Assembly (NCBI GenBank): GCA_030737875.1
Contig: CM060923.1
Coordinates: 491,748,453-491,812,452, forward strand
Source of the DNA: Allium sativum
Lineage: Eukaryota > Streptophyta > Magnoliopsida > Asparagales > Amaryllidaceae
Direction: 5' to 3'
DNA: 64,000 nucleotides
Shown here one piece after another: positions 1 to 9,925 of the stretch; position 1 is the stretch's first letter, and each line of letters begins with the position of its first letter. The position numbers were made by a program, and so were the translations under genes. The notes under the pieces are model-generated. The model was not told where the DNA came from, made no database searches, and was given only the letters and a program-made list of their open reading frames with translations.

Positions 1-745
1 ATATACTGGGTAGATATAGAATCACATTCTAGACACCCGGGGATAATTCTGGTGATGTGGCCACATCATCAGTATTTATATTCGTGTTTCGAAGGTGTGA
101 TATCTATATATTTCCATTAGACTGGTGTGAGAACCAAAATTAATATAGTTAGAACACATTGTTGTGATTTGGCATCAAAAACATGATTTTCTTTATATGT
201 AGTAAAGTTATGAATTTGAAACTCTAATTCACTAATTGATTGATGTTTGTGTTGTTTGTTAATTTGTTTGCTAATTTTGAACCATTATGCCTAACTGAAT
301 CAAATATTGAACTGTATTGAAAATTGGTCGCATCTGCTTGCATATACATATATATCATTGAACAGGTCATAGCAAGGAGGCTAGAGCCAGAGAATAAAAT
401 TTGTTTGCCCGACAAATAGGTACATGTTTACTACATAATTTACTGTTTTGTTTGGGTGATGATGATTTTATGAGCCTATTGGCTAGCCGCTTGGCTTTTT
501 CTTTTTCTTTTTGAGATCTGAAGGACCGGGGAAGCTATTTGAAATTCCCCGATGCTCCCGGTGCAGGGGAGGTTATGGCGAAATTTTTCGAAAATTTAGG
601 GTGTTAGCCAAATTTTTGAAAATTTGAAAATTCACAGAAACTGAAAAGTTGGAGAATGGAAGCCAGATCGAACATAGTGTTGAATAATCAAACCACTTTT
701 GACTTTGTTCCTTTTCGGGGACGAAAAGTTTTAAGTGGGGGAGAT
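1..745 (+). other. A1 internal domain (3' part), non-coding
   Basis: This sequence aligns with 19801-20542 of A3 and, in reverse, with 8891-9600 of A2. No frame codes for a recognisable retroelement protein. Visible marks are GACTGGTGTGAGAAC at 120-134, complementary to a block in the LTR; a pyrimidine-rich run near 495-511 that resembles the tract before a plant splice acceptor; and the box GGGGACGAAAAG just before the polypurine tract. Confidence 0.8.
734..745 (+). other. A1 polypurine tract
   Basis: AGTGGGGGAGAT lies directly before the TGTAATAACCC start of the 3' LTR. In LTR retrotransposons such a tract primes plus-strand DNA synthesis. The same 12 bases precede the A3 3' LTR (20531-20542), and their complement lies at 8891-8902 in A2. 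Confidence 0.85.
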
Positions 746-919
746 TGTAATAACCCGAAAATCTGGGCCAGTTTGAAATTTTTATTTTGGCAATTTTAGC
801 GAATTTTGAATATTTAAAATAGATTATTTTAAATAAAATCGACGAGAAATTTATTTTGAATAGAATTCGACGTATATATTATATACGTCGTCGTTAGAAT
901 ATAAATAATTATTTATAAT

Positions 920-927
920 TATAAATA
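920..927 (+). promoter_or_regulatory. candidate TATA box in A1 LTR
   Basis: TATAAATA lies about 174 bp inside the LTR. The aligned position reads TATAAAAG in A3 (13561-13568, 20719-20726) and in A2 on the minus strand (8706-8713, 29735-29742). Conservation of the box inside AT-rich DNA supports it as a promoter element; the transcription start is not known. Confidence 0.45.
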
Positions 928-1145
928 GAATTGAAAATGGCGCGGTAGTTCGATAATTCGATTTCAAACTTCAATTGAATGTACCGGGTGCAAAACAATC
1001 CGGATTTTAGTGAAACCAAGAACATTAGGATCTAATTGATGATAATTTTCCAACGAACCCGACAAATCAAAATTTCATAGCGGGAATCAAAAGATATGTC
1101 CAGTTGAAAATTCTGAATAGTCGCTATGGAATTCAAGCCCTTAAA

Positions 1146-1436
1146 AATAGACATTTTGCAAATGACCTCGGATTTCGACGAAACCACTTTTGTTGGGTCC
1201 GTGATGTCGAGTTATTGCTAGATTCCAAATTTCATAATTTTTCGAATCAATATGTGAGCATGGCAAAGGAAAACGCGTTTGACCGGTTTTAGTTGATTTT
1301 AATCGACTGGAAATTGGCCATTTTTCCAATGGTCTCAGAATTCGACGAAACTAGTTTTGTTAGGACCGTATCGTCAATACGAAGCTAGAAAATATTTTTC
1401 GGGAATTTTCCTAGTTAGTATGTGACCCCGGTAATT
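1146..1436 (+). repeat. duplicated U3 block in A1 LTR
   Basis: Two diverged direct copies lie at about 1146-1271 and 1310-1436. Both share the order CATTTT, TTCGACGAAAC, TTTTGTTRGG and RTATGTGA. The same pair is present in A3 (13786-13912 and 13951-14077), in the second A3 LTR, in the minus-strand LTR copies, and in diverged form at about 38550-38850. The duplication is therefore older than these insertions. Confidence 0.6.
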
Positions 1437-1739
1437 TGAAATGTACGTCTAAAATTCAATATAGTGATTTAAATGTAAATTCAACGGAAACTAATTCAAA
1501 CGATCGAATCAGCCTGCGATACATATCCCATTGTGTTCGGAATGGGGGTAATACGCTAAGGACGACAGGCGGTGGGTCTCGTTTAGTGGTCGAATGAAAA
1601 AGTTCCTTTTTGAAAATAAAATAATTAAATAAAAAAAAATAAAAAAAAACTTTCTCTTCCCTCCATATACACTCTGGCCCCCCCGATATCTTCTCTTTCC
1701 AGAAAAAAAAAGAAAGAAAAAAAAATATCCGAATCTACG

Positions 1740-2055
1740 GATCTCGATGGCGATGGACGCCCTCCCACCGCTCCGTTCCCCCCCGATGCCTCCGCCTGCC
1801 AAAGCCACCGCCTCCTCCAGCAGCTCGCCCCCCCTCTTCTTCCTCTCTCCCCTTCTTCGAGCGATGACATCGCACCCCTGGGCCCACGCGCAAACTTCGC
1901 CGCCGCCTCCAAGGAATGACCGCCGCCCTCCCCAAGCCAGTGACAACTCCATCACCGCCTCCCTGTCCTCCGTCGAACCCCCCTGCAGCCCCACAACCAA
2001 AGCCCTACCGCAGCAGCACCTGAACCACCACTTCCCCGATCCCCTTATTTGCAAA
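1740..2055 (+). other. GC-rich cassette in A1 LTR
   Basis: About 315 bp of C-rich sequence interrupts otherwise AT-rich LTR DNA. It follows a box (about 1520-1560, with GTTCGGAATGGGGG) shared by all A copies. A 104-codon proline- and serine-rich frame runs across it (1747-2061), but other LTR copies carry a different GC-rich sequence at this place, so no conserved protein is supported. It might be a captured host segment or part of the transcript leader; the sequence does not decide. Confidence 0.5.
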
Positions 2056-2059
2056 CAGT

Positions 2060-2880
2060 GAGTTATTTTTATTTATTTATTTACATTTAATTTATTTACT
2101 GTTTTTATATGTGTAAATAGCGTATAGAAATTTGAGTTGAGTATTATATATATAAATTGCAGAACAAAAAATATAATTTTTATGATATAGATAAAAATAT
2201 GATTTTTTTTATATTTTTAAAGTATTAAAAATATAATCTTTATTATGTAGAAGAATTAAAAATATGATTTTTATATTTTTAAAGTATAAAAAATATAGTC
2301 TTTGCTATATAGCGACTATAAAAATATGATTTTTGTTTAAGTAGAGAATTAGAAATATAATTTTTACGAGATAGGAATATTAAAAATATCATCTTTATAT
2401 AGGTAGCTAAATAAAAATGTGATTTTTATAGTGATAGAAGTGAAAAGACGATATTTTTTAAAAGTGAAAAGACGATATTTTTAAAAGTGAAAAGACGATA
2501 TTTTTAAAAGTGAAAAGACGATATTTTTAAAAGTGAAAAGACGATATTTTTAAAAGTGAAAAGACGATATTTTGATATGAGTAGTGAAGTAAAAATATGA
2601 TTTTTACTTCGAGGAAAATATAAACTATGTTTTTATAAAGGCGAAATCTATATATGGAAAATAGCGTGATAAAAATATGACTTATAAATTGAAAATGAAT
2701 AAATAAAAATGTGATTTTTATTTTAATAGACATCAAAATATAAAAATGTGTGATTTTTATATATGTAGTTACTACGGGCAACGAAGATGATAAAAAGGCG
2801 AGAATGAAGAAGATTTCTATCAAAGAAGTGTCGTGGAGTTGGATAGCTATTGGTGAGAACTTCTCACTCAAAATCTTCTT
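2060..2880 (+). repeat. AT-rich tract of short palindromes in A1 LTR
   Basis: The stretch is full of degenerate units of the form AAAAATATGATTTTT, an imperfect palindrome, spaced tens of bases apart. Comparable tracts follow the GC cassette in A3 (about 14690-15080 and 21830-22230) and, reversed, in A2 (about 28080-28680). No coding content. Confidence 0.7.
2439..2573 (+). repeat. 23-bp minisatellite, about 6 copies
   Basis: The unit AGTGAAAAGACGATATTTTT plus AAA repeats nearly perfectly about six times. It is absent from the aligned tract of A3 and A2, so it expanded in this lineage. Confidence 0.9.
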
Positions 2881-3627
2881 TTTCTAGTTATATATATATA
2901 CTAGGATGCAGACGGTGCTTAGTAGCACCCGACACAATCGTCCACAGACCATGGACTTGTTTGTTTGGTTGCATAAAATTAGTTAGATAATTTGATTGAA
3001 ATTGAATTGGGTGGTGAAATGAATTGATTTGATTGATGTGTGAATGGCGTGGGCCTTCACTAGACCGGGGATAAGGCTAGGCCTCGTCCCGTTTCTAGTA
3101 TCGTGCCGTTATGCCGCCGAAATTTTCTAAAATATGTTAGAAAAATAAAAATATCATTTTATTGAATAAATGAACTGAATAGAAATTCATGTGTTGAAAT
3201 AAAATGTTTTATCGTTAAAAATATAATTTTTAACGTGAAAGTGAATAAATGAATATTTATAAACAAATCGGCCGATTTGTTTATATACACTGATTTGACT
3301 GATATTGATTGGGACGATAAATTTTACACATCGCCCAACTGCACAAATAAAATCTGTGTTTGATTGTTTGAAACCCCACACGGGTGTTGGGATGAAATTT
3401 GAAATTCACTCATCCTGATTGATTAAATATGTCGATCGATTGATTGACAGGCTGTTATAAGCGTAAGATACCTATATTTGATGCTTATACAGTGTAGTGC
3501 ACTTTGGTTGATGGTTGACTATTTTTCAATGCTGTTATATACATGTGTTGTATGGAATCCATATAATTAACGTTATATGGTGATTGATTGAGCCTCATTC
3601 CAATCGGGACAATAATGAATATTATAA

Positions 3628-3960
3628 AAGAAAATTCATGTGTTGAATATAAAAATAGTCATGTGTTGACGATGTTCATGTGTTGAGTGAAATATTTTAA
3701 ATAATAAAAAAGTACATCTTTATCATATTTACGATTAGAACTACTTCCCAGTAGAAGTCTAATTGAAAATCAAACGATAGATACCATAGTTTTATAAAAT
3801 ATTTTACATAACAAAAATAGTGATGTGTTGACAATACTCATGTGTTGAGATTAGTCGTGTGTTGAAAGAAATATAGATTCATGTGTTGAATGGGATAAAT
3901 ATTCATTTGTTGAATAGAATAAAGAGGTTTTTGAAAAATATAAAGCCGTGTTGAGTAGAG
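3628..3960 (+). repeat. interspersed TTCATGTGTTGA repeats
   Basis: The 12-mer TTCATGTGTTGA, or a one- or two-base variant, recurs about nine times at irregular spacing, with another copy near 3187. A2 has a related reversed pattern near 27680-27850, where it is arranged as a 71-bp tandem unit. Confidence 0.65.
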
Positions 3961-4035
3961 ATGCGTTATTTAGACGCGAACGATATTTATATCGATTTTA
4001 TTCGTTTTATAATGAATATGGAAAAGTGATTTCAA

Positions 4036-4395
4036 AATCTAATATTTTGAAATGAAATTCAAATTGAATTAGAATAAAATTGAAATTGACATTTTATTGA
4101 ATCAATTTGAAATGAATTCGAATCGAATATAAAATGAATTCGATTCGAATTGAATAGAAAAAGAACTCGAATCGAATTGAATAGAAAACGAATTAAAATT
4201 TGAATTGAATAGAAAGTGAATTTGAATTCGAATAAAATAGAAATGAATTCAAATAAAAATAAAGTGAAATTGAATTGAAATCGATTTGAAACGAATTCGA
4301 AATGAATCAAATAGAAGGTAAATTCAAATGGAATTAGAATAAAATTGAAATTGAAATTTTATTGAATCAATTTGAAATGAATTCGAATTGAATTG
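4036..4395 (+). repeat. GAATTCGAAT-rich tract with a 265-bp-spaced duplication
   Basis: Degenerate GAATTGAA/GAATTCGAA words fill the stretch. A block beginning TTCAAATTGAATTAGAATAA near 4058 recurs near 4323, so part of the tract was duplicated at a spacing of about 265 bp. Shorter versions occur in A3 at about 15890-16060 and 23040-23200. Confidence 0.6.
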
Positions 4396-4596
4396 AAAAT
4401 CAAATCGATCTGAAATTGAATATAGTGTTGAAATGGTTTTGAAAACGAATATAAAACGATTTATAAAATTCGTTTTAAAAGGAAATCGACGAAATATATA
4501 TAATATATATATATTATATATATAATGGCTTGAATAGAACGCGCCGCGCCGCGGCAGTTCGTGAATTTCGACCATTGACTTCGAATTGACGTTGCG

Positions 4597-4620
4597 GGAG
4601 ATCCGACTGTCGGATTCTCC
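4597..4620 (+). other. conserved inverted repeat in A1 LTR
   Basis: GGAGATCCGA and TCGGATTCTCC form a 10-bp stem with a one-base bulge. It is kept in A3 (16201-16224; weaker at 23347-23370) and in A2 in reverse (26771-26794), always about 50-80 bp from a TA-rich palindrome and a GC-rich box (CGCGCCGCG-like). Confidence 0.5.
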
Positions 4621-7343
4621 TAAAACCGGAACCGTTGGGTTCGTATCGAAAAGAGCTTTCCAATGAATATTAGAAATTTGAAATCTAACGGTTGGATTTG
4701 GAATTATGTCCAAATCAAATTTGAAAAAGGTCGCTGTAAGTGCAGTTCGATGGCCGTTGATGGAAATCGACTGTACGGACCTTGATAAAATTATTAAAAA
4801 TATCTATAATTTGTGTAAAATCATAATATATGATTTGGGAAAAATTGGGATGGAAAATTCCACATTTGAAAAGATAAAAAAATAGATTTTTATCGAAATG
4901 AACTAGTTTTGAACTGGAATTAAATTCAATTTATTTTTGAAATAAATAAATTGAATTTGAAAGTGATTTTAAAAATAATCAATATTCCCAATAGGTGAAG
5001 TAGAAGTGGAGTTGAATCGAAATTATCTTCGGAATATTTCGATGTTGGATTTCGTGACTATCCAGATATTGTTATGGGAATTTGAAAGATATATTTTATA
5101 TCGTTATTTCCAATACGATATTTGTTAGTTTCAGAATTTGATATTGAATATAAGCCGGTATATTTTCTATTCAGAGCCTTGTATTTAATATCAAATGTGA
5201 TTTGGTTTGTCGTGAATCGTGTTTTTGATGACATTGGTTCTTTAACCCAGTTAAAGGCAGAATATCGATTTTTGAAAGGATTAAAACTAAGTGGAGTTTT
5301 AATGAATCTTTAATTAGATTAAAAAGTGAATTGATAATTTAAATTATCAATTCTGAAAAGTGATCGAGAGTGGAGTATCACCAGTTTTGCTCCAAAGCGA
5401 TAGTTAAATCTTTAATTAGATTTGAACGTGAAATGGTAATTAATTTTACCGATAACACTGTGGTGTTAGATATGGAGTATTACCAGTTTTGCTCCATGGG
5501 ATATATAGGTTGGGATTGGGAAATAAAATAAATAATTACTTCGGTGTGGTTCGTTAATCCCGACTAGTTTGGAAAGATATCCAAAGGAAGATCAAAGAAT
5601 AAATTTAGAAGAATTTATCTTTGATAAAATTAATGGGAACCTCTCCCTAAGAATGTGATTTTGTGAATAAAAGAATATTCTGAATTGGAATGAGGCGTTC
5701 ATTGTGTTTGTGTAACATTTGTTAATTATATACGTGGGTTATTCAGAAAGGCCGGGTTATACCCATTCTGAATAACCGATTCGACGAGATGTCGAAGATG
5801 AAGACGGTGGTTGAAGACCGGAAGTCTTCACATCGTTTGGGTGATTACTGATGATCTTGATTGGGCTGTACACCCAGGATGAGGGAATCAGTTGGTGATC
5901 GTCCAGACGTACTTGGAGATGGATGGATATGCGAGGAAAGTGCCTCCGGTTTCGTTCAGACCCAGAACGAACTTGTAAATGGATTGTGTGTCTGACATTG
6001 GATTTTATTCTGTGTTGATTGATCTTTATTAAATATACATCTGTTTGGCGGCAGAGAATTTATTCTCTTGCTTAACGCCCTTCTCTGAGACGTACGAGCT
6101 CAGAGGTTGTATATCGATGGACATCAGTCGCATGGAGTGAGTTGCCAATGTGGCATGCGTAAGTGGCAATTGATCAAGGCTTCTGTTGAAAAGCAAAGTC
6201 TTGTGGTTGATGATCAAAGCACGGCCTGTGTGGCGTAGTTTGTGTATAACGTGAATTCGCGAGCCTCACACCTCGGTATGAGTCAAAAACGGGATAGTGA
6301 CTGCAGGGAGAGCACGACGTTTCTTTCTAGCTAGGGTGGTGTCAGTGACCTACCAGCCCTGACATTTATATACTTTTCACCTGTGTGGTTGTTGGAATGC
6401 GAGGCGCCTCGGATATAGGTCTGTAAGGACCGGGAAACGTGTGTTCAGGAATTGCCAATCCTCAAAAGTAAGAGAGGACCGGCCCTGAAGATCCAAGGAT
6501 CATAGTGGGGTCCTGGGACATTTGCTAGAGTGTCTAGAATCGGAGAGGAGCTTGCCCCTTGCCTCGGCTCATGACGGAAATCCAATTTCCAATACGTGTA
6601 TTGCGGTTTTATTTGTAGAACCTAGTATGGCGACATAGTGGTATGGGTCATTCATGCCGCCTATGATTGATATTTATGATTGAAATTGATTTGACACTAT
6701 ACACCTATAATAGTATCAAATAATGTGTTTTAAACGTATCAAGCATGCTTTGGTTGTTATAAGGTAAAAACCCTGTCCTCCGGCTTGCGTTGCATTGTGT
6801 GATGGGACCTGGGTCTTATAACAGCTTCATTTTTCTTTATTTAGCATTGCGCTGTTTGTTTTATGCAATGGTATTCTTGGGAGGAAACCCGTTCCGTGTT
6901 ATACGGCGTGGTCCCTTGATTTACCGAACTTTAAAATAAAGAAATATAACTGTTTTAGTTCTCACACCAGTCCCATGACTGACCTGGAGTTTATTGTTTT
7001 AACCTAAACTCTAGGTGCCCCTATTTTCCGCACGGGCAGCTAGTAGTTTTGGTTTTGCAGATTTATATTCACAGGGTCCTGATATACAGCTGGAACGATG
7101 CTCGGAAAGCTCTGTATCCGTGTATCACTTCTAGTTGAGCTTTTGTATTATTTTCCGTTGCTATGTAATTTATTGTAATCTCTGATATTTGTCGAATGTA
7201 ATTTATTCATTTATACTCTGTATATTCTTGTATCTGATGGAATTGTTGTAATAACAACGAAATGTTCTTCCGTCTGCGTTCATTTGTGTGTTGTTCTCAA
7301 CGCTATCCGCGCTTTCCTTCGCGGGGAAGTTCGGGTCGTGTCA

Positions 7344-8890
7344 CCTTATATTTAAATAATCAGTTAAACTAACTCAACAAAAAAGCTCACTGTTAATTGT
7401 CGCACTAGAGCTCGCGGTGGAGGATGGAGGGTGTCGGGGAGGGGCCGACTGCGGTTGCTGAGAGGTGAAGCGGGGTGCGGTCGCGAGAAGGGGGGTTTTG
7501 GGATTCAAAGAGGGAAGTGGGGGAGAAGGCGTCGAAGGAGGGGGTGGGTCTCGCCGGAGGCGGCACGTTCGCCAGGGTCGCGGTGGCCTTCGGTGGAGGG
7601 GCGACGGTCTTTAGCGATCTTCGTTCCTCCCCCTCTTTTTTTATTTTATTTTCTTCAGATCTAAAATCCAACGTGGAAGGGAGGGGTTGACTTGAATAGG
7701 AGATGGGAGGGAAGAGAAATATATAATTATATTAATTAATTAATTAATTCCATAAAGTATCTTTTTATTTCAAACTCCAAATCAAGCCCACCGCCTGTCG
7801 TCCCTAACCAAATACCCCCATTCCGAACACAGTGAGATATGTTTCGTAACCCAATTCACTAGTCTAAATAAGGAAGGCCAGTATGAACATTGGGGCCTAG
7901 TATATTAATTGTGTATGACCTCGAAAATAGACTACCAAAAGGTATGAGATTACTATCAACCACCAGATATTCTTTTCTCTCGTATTCTCCCTTCTCCGAT
8001 CCACTGGTCTTAAGTTACTGGTTGTCCAGGGGTCGACCTGCGGGTAGGCCACAGTTCCTTTTAGACATAGTGCATATGTATATGTAGGACACTCGGGGTC
8101 ATCCATGTGCTATAGACGCCTGCAATCGAATTTACGATCAGTTTTCATTAAATTTAAAATATAAGTCAATATATTTTAAATTCAAATGCACATTTTAAAT
8201 TACCGGGGTCACATACTGACTCCGAAAATTCCAGAAAAATAAATATGGCTATGTTTTGATCATACGGTCCTAACAAAACTAATTTCGTCGAATTTGGAGA
8301 CCGTTTGAAAAATAGTCATTTTCCAGTCGATAAAATTCAAACTGAAATTACCAAACATGTTTAAATCCACCACGCTCACATATTGATTCCGAAAATTATG
8401 AAAATTGGAACCTAGCAATAATTTGACATTCCGGATCCAACAAAAGTGGTTTCGTCGAAAACAGAGATCATTTGCAAAATCACTATTTTTAAGGGCTATA
8501 TTTCCATAGCGACTATTCTGAATCTTCAATTGGACATAACTTTTTATTCCCGCTATGAAATTTCAATCTTTCAGATTCGTTGGAAAGATATTTTCAAATA
8601 GATTCAAATATTTCTGGTTTCACTAAAATCTGGTTTATTTTGAATCCTGTACATTCAATTGAAATTTGAAACCAAATTTTCAAACTACCGCGCCATTTCC
8701 AATTCCTTTTATAATTAAAATAAATATTTTTAATTCTAATTTCGATTTAAATAAATTTATACGTTCTAATTCTATTCAAAATACATTTATAGTCGTTATT
8801 ATTTAAAATAAATCATTTTAAATGTTCAAAATTCATTAAAATTGCCAAAATAAAAATTTTAAATTGGTTCCGATATTCCGGGTTGTTACA
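7344..8890 (-). repeat. A2 3' LTR, 1.55-kb start portion
   Basis: The right end reads CCGGGTTGTTACA, the reverse of an LTR start TGTAACAACCC. It aligns with 28663-29918, the same portion of the A2 5' LTR. It carries a minus-strand TATA-like box (8706-8713), the duplicated U3 block, the conserved box near 7800-7850 and a GC-rich cassette (about 7400-7690). The left edge is the A1 insertion point, not a natural LTR end. Confidence 0.88.
8706..8713 (-). promoter_or_regulatory. candidate TATA box in A2 3' LTR
   Basis: On the minus strand this reads TATAAAAG, about 178 bp inside the LTR, at the position aligned with the boxes in A1 and A3. Confidence 0.4.
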
Positions 8891-8902
8891 ATCTCCCCCA
8901 CT
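8891..8902 (-). other. A2 polypurine tract
   Basis: The plus strand reads ATCTCCCCCACT, the complement of AGTGGGGGAGAT, immediately beside the LTR start at 8890. This fixes the orientation of A2 as minus. Confidence 0.85.
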
Positions 8903-9913
8903 TAAAATCTTTTCGTCCTCGAAAAGGAATGGAGCTGAAAGTTGTGTAACTAACCAACTCAACATTCAGTTTGGCTTTCATTCTTCAACTTTTCAGTTTC
9001 TAAGAATTTTCAAATCCTTCAAAAATTTGGCTAACACCCTAAATTTTCGAAAAAATTTCACCATAACCTCCTTTGTATGGGGAGCATTGGGAAAATTCCC
9101 AAACCGCCACACAGGCCCTTTCATCTCAAAAAGAAAAAGAAAAAGCCAAGCGGTTAGCTAATCGGCTCATAAAATCATCCGAACCCAATAAATTAGTAAA
9201 CATGTTCCTATTTGTCGGATATACAATTTTATTCCTCTGCTTAGCCTCCCTGCTATGACCTGTTCAATGTATATATATGTATATGCATGCAATTCCAAAC
9301 AATTTTCAATTCAGCTCAAAATTTGATTCAATTTGGCTTAATGGTTCAAAATTTTAATTAATCAAACCAATAATCAAACAACACAATCAGCAATCAATTA
9401 GTGATTATCGTTTCAAAGACATAACTTTAATACATAGTCCAAAAATCATTTTTTTGATGCCAATTCACAACAATAGACCCTACCTAGTTTTGGTTCTCAC
9501 ACCAGTCAATTGGAAATATATAGAAGTCCCACTTTCGAAACTCGAAAATAGATATTGACGATGGTGCACCATCACCAGAATTAACCCTGAGCAACTAGAG
9601 TGTGATTCTATATCTATCTAGTATATTAAAACTTCGAATATATGTTTGCAAGGCGTATATGCAAAATCTTTATATACTCGATTGTCCAAATTCAATATAA
9701 AATAAATATTCAAATACGTATGAAATGGTTTAAATTTTCAAAACAAAATTTGTTTCCATTTTAATTTTCAAAACACTACTCTTCACATTCGTTCTAGGAT
9801 ACTACTGATCCTATCTCTAACGAGTCATTCTTATTGGATATTACTAATCCAATCTCTGATGAATTCTTTCGTTTGGTTCTAATGTGCCTTATTCTCGAGC
9901 TCTGTAAACCAAA

Positions 9914-9925
9914 GCTCGGATACCA
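9914..9925 (-). other. A2 primer-binding site (tRNA-iMet type)
   Basis: On the minus strand it reads TGGTATCCGAGC, one base different from the usual plant initiator-methionine primer site TGGTATCAGAGC. It lies three bases inside the LTR boundary (9929), the same spacing as in A3. Confidence 0.8.

Larger units (their letters stand above)
1..7343 (+). mobile_element. A1: giant-LTR non-autonomous retrotransposon, left end outside window
   Basis: This is the right-hand part of a plus-strand element: the end of the internal domain (1-745), then a complete 3' LTR (746-7343). Position 1 aligns with about 19801 of A3, so roughly 294 bp of internal domain and the whole 5' LTR lie left of the window. 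The element sits inside the 3' LTR of A2 (minus strand), whose sequence resumes at 7344. The right-hand target-site copy should be CCTTA (7344-7348); its left partner cannot be seen. No gag or pol sequence is present. The call rests on the polypurine tract, the TG...CA LTR ends and alignment with A2 and A3. Confidence 0.88.
746..7343 (+). repeat. A1 3' LTR (6.6 kb)
   Basis: It starts TGTAATAACCC and ends TCGGGTCGTGTCA, so it has TG...CA ends. At about 6598 bp it is very long for a plant LTR. In order it holds a TATA-like box (920), a duplicated U3 block (1146-1436), a conserved box near 1520-1560, a GC-rich cassette (about 1740-2055), an AT-rich tract with minisatellites (about 2060-2880), a GAATTC-rich tract (4036-4395), a conserved inverted repeat (4597-4620), one GGGTTT/AACCC unit near 5203-5250, and a 3' segment with the complementary block at 6958-6972. 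The many short open frames inside it are not conserved between copies. Confidence 0.9.

Noticed and set aside
1747..2061. 104-codon proline- and serine-rich open frame (and a 181-codon frame on the other strand, 1509-2054)
   Set aside because: Both lie in the GC-rich cassette, where stops are rare by composition; no domain is seen, and the aligned place in other A LTRs has unrelated sequence.
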